A stretch of DNA of 64,000 bases from Collinsella sp. (GCA_019414055.1 DXMV01000010.1:1-64000); one strand, 5' to 3'; positions 18,004-26,422 are shown, numbered from the stretch's first letter. Notes: a model not told the origin generated them from the letters alone. Made by a program: numbers and translations.

Positions 18004-18023
18004 TTGGTTAAACGCATAACTAA
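18004..18023. promoter_or_regulatory. Candidate LacI-type operator in the 416-bp divergent gap
   Basis: TTGGTTAAACGCATAACTAA is a 20-bp imperfect palindrome centred on CG, matching its reverse complement at 16 of 20 positions, the usual form of LacI-family operators. CGCATAAC is repeated at 18026-18033. The gap 17781-18196 also holds a TTGACT (17964-17969) and TAAAAT (17984-17989) pair, but with a 14-bp spacer, so the promoter remains uncertain. Confidence 0.5.
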
Positions 18024-18196
18024 ATCGCATAACCAACGCTCTGACCTGCGCGTTTACCGAAATAAGCTGGCATTAAGAAAAACGAGCACCTATATTGGTC
18101 TTGTCGAAAAGACAGCAAGTCCAAACGGCAGGGGATGCTCCGGAGGCCTCCGCAAACGGTGTCTTGCGCACGCAACTCTATGAAAAGAGGGAAGCA

Positions 18197-19669
18197 ATGA
18201 AGATCGTAGGCGTTGCCGCCTGTACCGTGGGTATCGCCCATACGTATATGGCCCAGAAGGCGATTCAGGATGAATGCGCCGCTCGTGGCATCGAGTGCAA
18301 AGTCGAGGCTCAGGGTGGCCTGGGTATCGAGAATGAGCTGACGCAGGAAGACGTGGATTCCGCCGACCTGGTCCTGGAGTCCGTCGACGTGGGTGTCGAG
18401 AACGAGGACCGTTTTGAGCAGAAGATGGCCGAGGGCAAGTTCCTCAAGGTCGGTACTTCCGATGTGATCGCCGATCCGGTCAAGATCATCGACCAGGCTG
18501 TTGAGATCATTAAGGCGACGGGCGGTGCCGTTGACGCGCCCAAGGCCGAGGCCAAGGCAGAGAAGAAGGCCGTCTCCGCTGCCCCGCAGGCCCCGACACC
18601 GGCGTCCAAGCAGTCCATCTTTGCCGATCCTGGCAAGACGCTGCTCAATGCATTCAATACCGGCGTTTCCTATTTTATCCCCATCGTCGTTATCGGTGGC
18701 GTGTTCCTCGCCTTCTCGTTGGCATCCGGTACTGCCGGTGCTAGTGGTATGGAGGTCACCAACCCGTTGATGGTGAGCCTTAATACCATCGGTATGGCCG
18801 GCATCTCTATGATGATTCCGGTGCTTGCGGCATACATCGCCTACTCGATGGCCGGCAAGCCCGCACTTGCCCCTGGCTTCGTCCTGGGCTACCTGGTTAA
18901 CAACGCCGTCGTCACCTCGAGTGGCAACAGCGTTTCGACCGGCTTCTTGGGCGCCATGATCATGGCTGTCATCTGCGGTTACTTTGTCCGCTGGATGAAG
19001 ACCTGGAAGGTCAACAACACCATCCAGACCATCATGCCCATTCTGATCATCCCAATTCTGACCTCGCTCGTCCTGGGCATGGCTTACATCTACATCCTGG
19101 CCACGCCGCTTGGCTTTGTGATGGATTGGCTCACCAGCGTGCTCGGCAGCCTGCAGGGCGGCTCCGCCGTCGTCCTGGGCCTGGTCATTGGCGTTATGAC
19201 CGCTTTCGATATGGGTGGCCCCATCAACAAGACCGCTTCGACCTTTACCATGGCCATCATGGCCTCCGGCATCTACGGCCCCAACGGTATGTTCCGCGTC
19301 GCCGTCGCCATTCCCCCGATTGCTTGCGGCCTCGCTGCGCTCATCGCCAAGAACAAGTTCGATGACGCTGACCGTCAGATGGGCATCTCTGCGCTGTTCA
19401 TGGGCTGCATCGGTATTACCGAGGGCGCTATTCCCTTCGCGGTCAAGGATCTTGGCCACACCCTGCCCGGCATTTGCATCGGCTCTGCCGTGGGCGCGGC
19501 GCTTGCCGCCTTCCAGGGCATCGACTGCTATGTTCCGCATGGTGGCTTTATTGTCGCCCTGGCCACCAACAACGTCGCGCTGTTCTGCCTGGACATCGTG
19601 ATTGGCTCCTTGGTCGCCGCTGCAATCCTGATTGCCATGAAGCCCACGCTCGATAAGCAGGCCAAGTAA
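18197..19669 (+). CDS. PTS fructose-family transporter subunit IIBC
   Basis: A 490-residue fusion of an EIIB(Fru) domain (residues 1-105) and a membrane EIIC domain (about 145-485), joined by an Ala/Lys/Pro-rich linker. The phosphorylated Cys is C9 in VAACTVGIAHTYMAQ; the usual P is replaced by T-V after the Cys. The IIC part shows repeated GGxxLAFxxA, NPLMVSLNTIG and GGPINKTASTF segments typical of fructose-family permeases. It takes up a ketose-like sugar and phosphorylates it. The IIA domain is a separate gene at the end of the operon. The start at 18197 follows AGAGGGAA. Substrate is unknown. Confidence 0.92.
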   Translation: MKIVGVAACTVGIAHTYMAQKAIQDECAARGIECKVEAQGGLGIENELTQEDVDSADLVLESVDVGVENEDRFEQKMAEGKFLKVGTSDVIADPVKIIDQAVEIIKATGGAVDAPKAEAKAEKKAVSAAPQAPTPASKQSIFADPGKTLLNAFNTGVSYFIPIVVIGGVFLAFSLASGTAGASGMEVTNPLMVSLNTIGMAGISMMIPVLAAYIAYSMAGKPALAPGFVLGYLVNNAVVTSSGNSVSTGFLGAMIMAVICGYFVRWMKTWKVNNTIQTIMPILIIPILTSLVLGMAYIYILATPLGFVMDWLTSVLGSLQGGSAVVLGLVIGVMTAFDMGGPINKTASTFTMAIMASGIYGPNGMFRVAVAIPPIACGLAALIAKNKFDDADRQMGISALFMGCIGITEGAIPFAVKDLGHTLPGICIGSAVGAALAAFQGIDCYVPHGGFIVALATNNVALFCLDIVIGSLVAAAILIAMKPTLDKQAK

Positions 19670-19684
19670 ACCTTTAAGGACTCC

Positions 19685-19720
19685 GGTTGTGCGGAGGGAT
19701 GGATTTGACTCCGCACAACC
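19685..19720 (+). repeat. Intercistronic hairpin between IIBC and gatZ-like genes
   Basis: GGTTGTGCGGAG (19685-19696) pairs perfectly with CTCCGCACAACC (19709-19720). No T-tract follows, so transcription likely continues into the downstream gene, with the hairpin acting as an RNA stabiliser or attenuator. GGGCCCA and TGGGTCCC make a further weak pairing around 19757-19772. Confidence 0.65.
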
Positions 19721-19813
19721 GCCCCTACACAACAAAATCCATCCGCACTGATAGGGCCCACATCTGGGTCCCAGGGAACTTTTGTCAAAAATCCTCTGGA
19801 GAAGGAGAACAAA

Positions 19814-21082
19814 ATGTCCAACCTCACCATCCGCCAGGCCGTTCAGGGCATGCTCAAGCTGCAGGACAGCGGCGATCACGCAACCATGGTCGGCATTGGC
19901 CCCATGAGCCCCAACCTGATTCAGGCCGTGTTCGAGCTTGCCAAGGACGAGGATTTCCCGCCCATGTTTATCGCTAGCCGCAACCAGGTCGATATGGACG
20001 AGATGGGCGCCGGCTACGTCAACGGTTGGGACCAGACGCGCTTTGCCGCCGACATTAAGAAGGTTGCCGACGAGGTGGGCTATACCGGTCCGTACTACCT
20101 GTGCCGCGATCACGGCGGTCCGTGGCAGCGCGACGAGGAGCGTAACGCCCACCTGCCTGAGGACGAGGCCATGGAGCTCGCCCGCAAGTCCTTTGTCGCC
20201 GACATGGAGGCAGGCTTTGACCTGCTGATGGTCGACCCCACCAAGGACCCCTATCAGATCGGCAAGGTTATTCCGCTCGACGTGGTGCTTCGCCGCACGA
20301 TCGATCTTATCGACTATCTTGAGCAGTACCGTCGCGAGCATAACCTGCCCGAGGTTGCCTATGAGGTCGGTACCGAGGAGACCAATGGCGGCCTGACCTC
20401 CACCGACAAGTACGAGGAGTTCATTTCTCAGCTGCAGCCCGAGCTCGAGAAGCGCGGCTGCCCCATGCCCACCTTTATCGTCGGCCAGACCGGTACGCTC
20501 ACCCGTTGGACCGAGCAGGTCGGTCATTACAACTTTAAGAATGCCCGCGAGCTCGCCGACATGGCCAAGCGCTACGGCGTGGGCCTGAAGGAGCACAACG
20601 CCGACTACCTGGACGACGCGACGCTGCTCGAGCACATCCCGGCACACGTGACCGCTTCCAATGTCGCCCCTCAGTACGGCACCGAGGAGACCCGCGCTTA
20701 CCTCAAGCTCTGCGCAACCGAGCAGATTCTGGTCGACAACGGCCTGTGCGACGATCCCTCCGATCTGTATCACACGCTGCTGGTCAAGGCCATCAAGACC
20801 GAGCGCTGGCGCAAGTGGATGACCGGCGACGATGTCAACCTGCAGGTTGACGACATTCTGGCCGACGACGAGCTCAGCCTGAAGATTCTGGATGTCTCCG
20901 GCCACTACGCGTTCAACGATCCCGAGGTCAAGGAGCAGATCGAGAAGCTCTATCGCAACCTCGCTGCCCAGGACATTGACGGCAAGCGCTTTGTGATCGA
21001 GCACATCAAGCGCCCGATCAAGCAGTACGTCGTCGGTCTTAACCTCAAGGGCGTCACGAGCCGCATCGAGAAGGCTCTCTAA
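19814..21082 (+). CDS. GatZ/KbaZ-like protein without a GatY partner
   Basis: A 422-residue protein of the GatZ/KbaZ family, classically the non-catalytic, stabilising subunit of class II tagatose-1,6-bisphosphate aldolase. Diagnostic stretches include CRDHGGPWQRDEE, DPTKDPYQIGKVIPLDVVL, YEVGTEETNGGL, GQTGTLT and LKEHNADYL. No GatY/KbaY gene occurs in this operon or window. The many conserved acidic and His residues look like a metal enzyme site; I recall reports that GatY-free relatives act as ketose-phosphate 4-epimerases, but cannot check this. Strong GGAGAAGGAG upstream. It lies between PTS IIBC and transaldolase, so it probably converts the incoming sugar phosphate. Confidence 0.8.
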   Translation: MSNLTIRQAVQGMLKLQDSGDHATMVGIGPMSPNLIQAVFELAKDEDFPPMFIASRNQVDMDEMGAGYVNGWDQTRFAADIKKVADEVGYTGPYYLCRDHGGPWQRDEERNAHLPEDEAMELARKSFVADMEAGFDLLMVDPTKDPYQIGKVIPLDVVLRRTIDLIDYLEQYRREHNLPEVAYEVGTEETNGGLTSTDKYEEFISQLQPELEKRGCPMPTFIVGQTGTLTRWTEQVGHYNFKNARELADMAKRYGVGLKEHNADYLDDATLLEHIPAHVTASNVAPQYGTEETRAYLKLCATEQILVDNGLCDDPSDLYHTLLVKAIKTERWRKWMTGDDVNLQVDDILADDELSLKILDVSGHYAFNDPEVKEQIEKLYRNLAAQDIDGKRFVIEHIKRPIKQYVVGLNLKGVTSRIEKAL

Positions 21083-21139
21083 GTAGCTTTTCCTACACGA
21101 CGCCGGGCCTGGGGCATGTCCCAGCTGCAGGCCCGGCAC

Positions 21140-21175
21140 ATAGGACAAAGGGACATCCCCTTTGTCCTATTTTTT
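21140..21175 (+). repeat. GGACAAAGGG hairpin with T-tract before tal
   Basis: ATAGGACAAAGGG pairs with CCCTTTGTCCTAT (with one extra C) around a short ACAT loop, followed by TTTTTT. It resembles both a terminator and the GGGACA-core hairpin family. Being inside the operon, it may lower transcription of tal and downstream genes relative to gatZ. Confidence 0.7.
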
Positions 21176-21207
21176 GAGTTTTGGATTCCTTAGAAGGAGT
21201 TTGCACC

Positions 21208-21891
21208 ATGAAGTTCTTTATCGATACCGCCAACCTTGACGAGATCGCCGAGGCCAAGAGCTGGGGCTGCCTTGCCGGCGTCACCACCAACCCGTCCCTG
21301 TACGCCAAGACCGGCGGCAAGCTCGCCGACTTTGAGCCCCATATGCTCAAGATTGCCGAGCTCTGCGAGGGCCTGCCCGTGTCTGCTGAGTCCACCGCGA
21401 CCACTGCCGAGGGCATGATCGAGGAGGGCAAGCGCCTTGCCGCCCTGGCTCCCAACATCGTGGTCAAGCTTCCCGTGTGCGAGGCCGGCCTCGCCGCCTG
21501 CCGCGCCCTGGCCGATGCGGGCGTGCGCGTCAACATGACGCTTGTTTTCTCGCCGACGCAGGCCCTCATGGCCGCCAACGCCGGTGCCCGCTACATCAGC
21601 CCGTTTGTCGGCCGCTTTGACGATATCGCCGAGGACGGCATCTCGCAGCTCGACAATGTCGTGACCTGCATCAAGAACTATGACTGGACCGGCAAGAACG
21701 TCGACGACACCGTCGAGATCATCACCGCTTCGGTCCGCACGCCCAACCACGTGACCCAGGCGGCTCTTCTTGGTGCCGACATCGCGACCGTGCCCATGGC
21801 CGCTCTCAAGAAGTGCCTGCATCACCCGCTGACCGACCAGGGCCTCGCCTCTTTTGAGGCTGACTGGCAGAAGGTCGTCGCTCAGGCTTAA
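21208..21891 (+). CDS. tal: Transaldolase, MipB/TalC type
   Basis: A 227-residue small transaldolase. The Schiff-base Lys is in NIVVKLPV, the opening MKFFIDTANLDEI and VTTNPSL are family signatures, and the end HPLTDQGLASFEADW is typical. The segment SAESTATTAEGMI has Glu where fructose-6-phosphate aldolases have Gln, so transaldolase activity (dihydroxyacetone transfer between sedoheptulose-7-P and fructose-6-P) is more likely than FSA activity. The ATG at 21208 follows AGAAGGAGT. It is followed directly by the two transketolase genes, which supports a dedicated pentose phosphate shunt in the operon. Confidence 0.92.
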   Translation: MKFFIDTANLDEIAEAKSWGCLAGVTTNPSLYAKTGGKLADFEPHMLKIAELCEGLPVSAESTATTAEGMIEEGKRLAALAPNIVVKLPVCEAGLAACRALADAGVRVNMTLVFSPTQALMAANAGARYISPFVGRFDDIAEDGISQLDNVVTCIKNYDWTGKNVDDTVEIITASVRTPNHVTQAALLGADIATVPMAALKKCLHHPLTDQGLASFEADWQKVVAQA

Positions 21892-21955
21892 CGACCGGGT
21901 TGCCCTCGGCATCGCGCCATCCGGTGCCGGGGTTGTTCTCAAGAGAGGAATTCGT

Positions 21956-22786
21956 ATGACCAACCAGGAGCTGGCGAAGGTCGCCAATGAGGTCAGGAAG
22001 GGTGTCGTGACTGCGGTTCACGCGGCCAAGTCGGGACATCCGGGTGGATCGCTCGGTGCAGCCGACATCATGACGTATCTGTACTTTGAGGAAATGAGTA
22101 TCGATCCTGCCGACCCTCACAAGGCCGATCGCGACCGCTTTGTGCTCTCTAAGGGTCACGCGGCGCCGGGCCTGTATTCGGTGTTGGCAAATCGCGGCTA
22201 TTTTTCCGTCGAAGAGCTCGAGACGCTCCGCCATATTGGCAGCCGACTGCAGGGCCATCCCAACATGAACGATACCCCAGGCATCGATATGTCCACCGGC
22301 TCGCTCGGTCAGGGCATCTCTGCTGCAGTTGGAATGGCGCTTGCCGCTAAGCACTGGGGCGACAGCTACCGTGTCTACACGTTGCTGGGCGACGGTGAGT
22401 GCGAGGAAGGCCAGGTGTGGGAGGCGGCTATGTTTGCCGGCAACCATGCGCTCGACAATCTTGTTGCCGTCGTCGACCACAACGGCTTGCAGATTGACGG
22501 CACGATCGATGAAGTCAACTCGGCCATGCCGCTTGCCGACAAGTTCCGCGCCTTTAAGTGGCATGTGATAGAGCTAGCCGATGGCAACGACATGGCGCAG
22601 ATTGAGGCGGCTTTCGCCGAAGCTCGCGAGGTGACCGGCGCGCCCGTCGCTATCATCGCCGAGACGGTGAAGGGCAAAGGCGTCTCCTTTATGGAGAACC
22701 AGGTTGGCTGGCATGGCAAGGCGCCCAATGACGAGCAGTTTGAGCAGGCCATGGCCGAGCTCGCGGCAGCAGGAGAGGAGCTCTAA
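21956..22786 (+). CDS. Transketolase, N-terminal (TPP-binding) subunit
   Basis: A 276-residue subunit of a split transketolase, carrying the TPP-diphosphate domain. SGHPGGSLGAADIM, SKGHAAPGLYSVLA and the TPP/metal motif LGDGECEEGQVWEAA with the downstream VVDHNGLQIDG are intact. Together with the next gene it forms a full enzyme that moves two-carbon units from ketoses to aldoses. The start at 21956 follows AGAGGAA; the preceding in-frame codons back to 21854 overlap tal and lack homology. The stop overlaps the next start (TAATG), so the two subunits are translationally coupled. Confidence 0.94.
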   Translation: MTNQELAKVANEVRKGVVTAVHAAKSGHPGGSLGAADIMTYLYFEEMSIDPADPHKADRDRFVLSKGHAAPGLYSVLANRGYFSVEELETLRHIGSRLQGHPNMNDTPGIDMSTGSLGQGISAAVGMALAAKHWGDSYRVYTLLGDGECEEGQVWEAAMFAGNHALDNLVAVVDHNGLQIDGTIDEVNSAMPLADKFRAFKWHVIELADGNDMAQIEAAFAEAREVTGAPVAIIAETVKGKGVSFMENQVGWHGKAPNDEQFEQAMAELAAAGEEL

Positions 22787-23724
22787 TGGCAGAGGTCAAA
22801 AAAGTCGCCACGCGCGTAAGCTACGGCGAGGCGCTCGTCGAGCTGGGCAATGAGCACGATGACTTTGTAGTGCTCGATGCCGACCTGGCTGCCGCTACGC
22901 AGACGGGTAAGTTTAAGGCTGCCCATCCTGAGCGCTTTTACGATGCCGGCATCGCCGAGAGTAACCTGATGGGTCTTGCCGCCGGCATCGCGACCACGGG
23001 CCGCGTTGCTTTTGCGAGCACCTTTGCGATGTTTGCCGCCGGTCGCGCCTACGAGCAGGTCCGCAATTCCATTGGCTACCCGCACCTCAACGTCAAGATT
23101 GGCGCCACCCATGCCGGCATTTCGGTGGGTGAGGACGGCGCCACGCACCAGTGCTGCGAGGATATCGCACTCATGCGCACGATTCCGGGTATGACGGTGG
23201 TCGTTCCCGCCGATGACATCGAGGCTCGTGCTTGCGTGCGCGCCGCCTATGAGTTTGAGGGGCCGGTCTACATGCGCTTCGGTCGCCTGGCGACACCGAT
23301 CATCAACGACCGCGAGGACTATGAGTTCAAGATCGGTCGCGGCGTGGTTGTGCGCGAAGGCTCCGATGTCACGATCGTCGCTTGCGGTCTTATGGTCGGC
23401 GAGGCGCTCGAGGCTGCTGAGGCGCTCACTGCCGATGGCATCGACGCCGAGGTCATAAATATGCACACGATCAAGCCCCTTGATGAGCGCCTGGTGGTCG
23501 CCAGCGCAAAGAAGACCGGTTGCGTGGTCACCGCCGAGGAGCATTCGATTATCGGCGGTCTTGGTGAGGCTGTGGCCACGGTGCTCGCGGAGCAGCACTC
23601 GGTGCCCATTCGCCGCGTCGGCGTGCGCGATGTGTACGGCGAGTCCGGCCCTGCGGTCGACTTGCTGCATAAGTACGGTCTGGACGCCGAGGGTATCGAG
23701 GCTGCGGTCAGGTCCGTGTTGTAA
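22786..23724 (+). CDS. Transketolase, C-terminal (pyrimidine-binding) subunit
   Basis: The 312-residue partner of the preceding gene, carrying the TPP pyrimidine-binding domain and the C-terminal transketolase domain. The pyrimidine-contact Glu is in YDAGIAESNLMGLAAGIA; HAGISVGEDGATHQ and the region VDLLHKYGLDAEGI are typical. It resembles the half-size transketolases of gut Firmicutes and Actinobacteria. The start codon overlaps the upstream stop by one base. With tal and gatZ it supports a route linking the imported sugar phosphate to pentose phosphates. Confidence 0.94.
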   Translation: MAEVKKVATRVSYGEALVELGNEHDDFVVLDADLAAATQTGKFKAAHPERFYDAGIAESNLMGLAAGIATTGRVAFASTFAMFAAGRAYEQVRNSIGYPHLNVKIGATHAGISVGEDGATHQCCEDIALMRTIPGMTVVVPADDIEARACVRAAYEFEGPVYMRFGRLATPIINDREDYEFKIGRGVVVREGSDVTIVACGLMVGEALEAAEALTADGIDAEVINMHTIKPLDERLVVASAKKTGCVVTAEEHSIIGGLGEAVATVLAEQHSVPIRRVGVRDVYGESGPAVDLLHKYGLDAEGIEAAVRSVL

Positions 23725-23736
23725 GGAGTGTTTTCC

Positions 23737-24189
23737 ATGGGATTTGTATCTGCCAACCAGGTAACGATTGGGCATGCCGCCGCAACGCGCGAGGATGCAT
23801 TGCACTATTTGTCTGAGCAGGCTGTTGAGCTTGGCTTTGCTGACGATGCCTCTGCCGTCGAGGCCGCCTTTATCGCTCGCGAGAACGAGGCCGAGACGGG
23901 CCTTGTCGCCGGTTTTGCCGTTCCGCATGCCAAGAGCGACGCGATCCATACGCCGGGCGTTGCCGTGCTCAAGCTGGCCGAGCCTGTCGAGTGGCCGAGT
24001 TTTGATGGCGTGCCCGTCGATGTCGCGCTTGCACTGTACGTGCCCGCCGGCGAAGCCGGAACCACGCACCTGCGTCTGCTTTCCAAGGCTGCCGTGATGC
24101 TGATGGATGCCGGCTTCCGCGACAAGGTGCGTGCGAGCACCGATCCCGTTGAGATCGCGGAGCTTATTAACGCCGGGCTCGAGGGCTAG
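23737..24189 (+). CDS. PTS fructose-family subunit IIA
   Basis: A 150-residue EIIA(Fru)-type phosphocarrier that passes phosphate from HPr to the IIB domain of the operon's permease. The phosphorylated His is H64 in GFAVPHAKSD, the standard motif. It is a lone domain, with no HPr-like or IIB fusion. The ATG at 23737 follows TAAGGAG. It is the last gene of the sugar operon, a common position for detached IIA genes, and a terminator-like hairpin follows. Confidence 0.92.
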   Translation: MGFVSANQVTIGHAAATREDALHYLSEQAVELGFADDASAVEAAFIARENEAETGLVAGFAVPHAKSDAIHTPGVAVLKLAEPVEWPSFDGVPVDVALALYVPAGEAGTTHLRLLSKAAVMLMDAGFRDKVRASTDPVEIAELINAGLEG

Positions 24190-24232
24190 GTGTAACCTGC
24201 CCGCTCAATCAATTGATCCTTCTCCAAGGAAA

Positions 24233-24268
24233 AGGGCCTCAACGCCATGCGACGTTGCGGCCCTGTTT
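24233..24268 (+). terminator. Probable terminator of the sugar operon
   Basis: AGGGCC-N-CAACG pairs with CGTTG-N-GGCCCT with one internal mismatch, followed by GTTTGCGTTT. The T-tract is weak. Confidence 0.6.
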
Positions 24269-24270
24269 GC

Positions 24271-24321
24271 GTTTCCCCAGATAAAACCTGCCATAATAAA
24301 CCTGTCCCTTTTTGGCAGGTT
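24271..24321. repeat. REP-like repeat, CCTGCCA/TGGCAGG type, copy 1
   Basis: The block starting GTTTCCCCAGATAAAACCTG and ending in TTTTTGGCAGGTT forms an AACCTGCCA/TGGCAGGTT hairpin with GTCCC in its loop. Nearly identical blocks occur at 27709-27760 (inverted) and 30050-30098. It lies 14 bp from the 3' end of larE. Confidence 0.88.
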
Positions 24322-24334
24322 AAAACGGCGTAAC

Positions 24335-25213
24335 CTATTGGTTCATGTTGCCGTGGATGTAGGGGGTGACCTCGGGGGAGATATGGCCGCAGCCTAGGTT
24401 TCGCAGCGCGGACTCGATGGCGGCGGGCAGCGGAGTCTTGCCCTCGGCGTCGACGGCGGTGCCGCCGAGGGCGGCAATCTTGGTGACATCTGACGGCGCG
24501 GCCTCGATATGCATGCAGCCGCCGACGAGGCGTGCGCGGACCTGGTCCAGGCCAAGGTCGTGCAGGTAGTCCTCACAGGTGCGGATTACATCGACCTTCT
24601 CGCGCGTGAGCTCCTCGCCCGTGGGGACTCGCGTGGCCAGGCAGGCTCCTGCCGGCAGGTTCCAGACGGGATAGTCCCAGGCGCGTAGCAGCTCGCGCTC
24701 CTCGTCCTTGGTAAAGCCGACCTCCATAAGCGGTGAGCGCACGCCGAGCTCCTGGGCGGCGCGCATGCCGGGGCGGTAGTCGCCGCGATCGCTTGCGTTG
24801 CTGCCGTCGATGACGGTGGGAAAGCCCAGCGATTTGGCGTGGTTGACGATGGCGGTGAAGCCGGCGCGCTTGCAGTGATAGCAGCGGTCCGCATCGTTGC
24901 AGGCTACCTGGGGGAGCTGCAGCTGGTCGACCGAAAGATTGAGCACCGGGAGCTTAAAATGTGGCCCCTCATTGGCCTGTCCGTCAACGGCCTGCTCAAA
25001 CGAAGCCTGCTCGGGCGTGCCGATGAGCGGCGTGGTGAGGTGAACGAGTAGCGTGTTGGCGGGCATGATGCGGGAGCAGACGGCGGCCAAAAAACTGCTG
25101 TCGACGCCACCGGAAAAGCCGATGGCGACGCGACCGTATGCCAAAAGCAGTTGCTCAAGCGCTGCGAGTTTGTCCTGAAGCTCCTTTGCGGACGCGGTGC
25201 TATCTGAAAACAT
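24335..25213 (-). CDS. larE: ATP-dependent sacrificial sulfur transferase LarE
   Basis: A 292-residue PP-loop ATPase. LarE activates the pyridinium dicarboxylate precursor and gives up its own cysteine sulfur to make the nickel-pincer cofactor of lactate racemase and related racemases. The PP-loop is SGGVDSS (34-40), and the donor Cys lies in PAGACLATRVPTGEEL. ADRCYHCK is another typical element. Its start follows AAGGAA. larB, larC and larA are not in the window, so the rest of the pathway must lie elsewhere or the protein serves another NPN-type cofactor route. The 3' end abuts a REP-like hairpin. Confidence 0.9.
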   Translation of the reverse strand: MFSDSTASAKELQDKLAALEQLLLAYGRVAIGFSGGVDSSFLAAVCSRIMPANTLLVHLTTPLIGTPEQASFEQAVDGQANEGPHFKLPVLNLSVDQLQLPQVACNDADRCYHCKRAGFTAIVNHAKSLGFPTVIDGSNASDRGDYRPGMRAAQELGVRSPLMEVGFTKDEERELLRAWDYPVWNLPAGACLATRVPTGEELTREKVDVIRTCEDYLHDLGLDQVRARLVGGCMHIEAAPSDVTKIAALGGTAVDAEGKTPLPAAIESALRNLGCGHISPEVTPYIHGNMNQ

Positions 25214-25381
25214 GAAACGTTCCTTACCGTTGAGTACTCGATCGAAAACTATAATCCCACCGAGTAGCTTGTCATAAGACTTCTATCTATGTAACGAAAG
25301 TGCAATATGCTATATACGTTATATACAAGTTTGTAAAGTGCGGTAGAGTGGCGGTAACGCAAGCCGATGAAGGGGACCGAT

Positions 25382-26032
25382 ATGATCAAGGCTGTCATTT
25401 TTGATATGGACGGAACGCTGGTCGATACCGAGCGTTTGGGCATCAAGGCGTGGAAAGCGGGCGCGGTCGAGCTGGGTGTCGCGATTGATGACACGCTGAT
25501 TCATCAATTTATCGGTCGCACACTGCCCGATGTCATGGGCATCCTAGAGGCGCATTACGGCAGCAGAGAAACCGCCGAGGCGCTCTATCATCGCCACAAG
25601 GAGATTCGCGACGAGATGGTCAAGACCGATCTGGAGCTTAAGGCCGGCGCTGCCGAGTGCATAGACGAGCTGCTGGCTGCGGGCTATCACGTGGGCCTTG
25701 CAACGTCGTCGCGCCTCGTTACGGCCGAGCGCAACCTTAAGATGGTCGGCCTCTTTGACAAGTTTGAAACGGTGACCTGCGGCGAGGACGTCGTGCACGG
25801 CAAGCCCGATCCCGAGATGTACCTGCTCGCCTGCGAGCGCGCGGGTTTTGCTCCCGAGGAATGCGCCGTGGTCGAGGATTCGCGCAACGGATGTGTTTCG
25901 GGCATCACGGCCGGCTGTCATGTCTTTGCCGTTCCCGATATCGTACCGCTGCCGCAGGACGTGGTGGACGGCTGCGAGGCCGTGCTCGATACGCTGTTCG
26001 ATCTGCCGGCCGCGGTCAAGGCCGTGTGTTAG
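25382..26032 (+). CDS. HAD-superfamily sugar-phosphatase-like hydrolase
   Basis: A 216-residue HAD hydrolase of the beta-phosphoglucomutase-like group. The nucleophile motif is FDMDGTLVDT (Asp8 and Asp10), motif II is in LATSSRL, and motif IV is VVEDSRNG. A four-helix cap between motifs I and II (about residues 18-85) suggests a small phosphorylated substrate such as a sugar phosphate. The exact substrate is not predictable. The start at 25382 follows GAAGGGGACC. It is divergent from larE. An isomerase remnant follows downstream. Confidence 0.88.
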   Translation: MIKAVIFDMDGTLVDTERLGIKAWKAGAVELGVAIDDTLIHQFIGRTLPDVMGILEAHYGSRETAEALYHRHKEIRDEMVKTDLELKAGAAECIDELLAAGYHVGLATSSRLVTAERNLKMVGLFDKFETVTCGEDVVHGKPDPEMYLLACERAGFAPEECAVVEDSRNGCVSGITAGCHVFAVPDIVPLPQDVVDGCEAVLDTLFDLPAAVKAVC

Positions 26033-26074
26033 CGTTCGCACGCGAGTCGCCATGTCCCGCGCCCGATCCCGCGG

Positions 26075-26314
26075 GACGGTGACGGTAACTTTTAGTTTGT
26101 GGTTGTCGAGGGCGAGAACGTTGGCGGCCCGATCCTTACCTTCGGCGACACCAACATGCGCATGAAGTTCTCGATCGGCGCGCGCGAGTTTATGAACCGC
26201 TGGAACGAGACTGGCCCGACCCGCCACATGGCCGCCTGCCTGGGTAGCCAGACCGACGCGATCCTCAAGGTCGCCAAGATTTTGAACGTGCCCATCGAGA
26301 TCGTCTGCCGCTAA
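26075..26314 (+). pseudogene. C-terminal remnant of an L-fucose/L-arabinose isomerase-family gene
   Basis: Reading from about 26075, the frame encodes RDGDGNF, an in-frame TAG, then VVVEGENVGGPILTFGDTN and on to MNRWNETGPTRHMAACLGS and VPIEIVCR. The pattern (acidic strand, ILxFGDTN, WNxxGPTxH, terminal helix) resembles the C-terminal end of the ketol isomerase family. Nothing upstream supplies the other 350 or more residues, no ribosome binding site precedes it, and the HAD gene abuts it. It is best read as the tail of a deleted gene. Family assignment is by pattern and should be searched. Confidence 0.55.
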
Positions 26315-26364
26315 CGGTGGCGACGGCGACGCCTGCGCGGAAGCCATTCCGTCGGGTGTGAAAA

Positions 26365-26422
26365 TATGGAATTGAATCCATTTTTGCTAAGAAGCTCGTA
26401 AAAATCTGGATTTCATTCCATA
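26365..26422. repeat. Inverted pair of TGGAAT-type palindromes in a gene-free stretch
   Basis: TATGGAATTGAATCCA (26365-26380) and CTGGATTTCATTCCATA (26406-26422) are near inverted copies, each also partly self-complementary. The stretch 26315-26465 around them has no gene and is AT-richer than its neighbours. It could be an operator pair of the lost isomerase locus or a mobile-repeat scar. Confidence 0.5.

Noticed and set aside
18020..21148. Long minus-strand open frame opposite the PTS and gatZ-like genes
   Set aside because: The translation is Gly/His/Val/Leu-rich with no homology, typical of the antisense of a high-GC gene.
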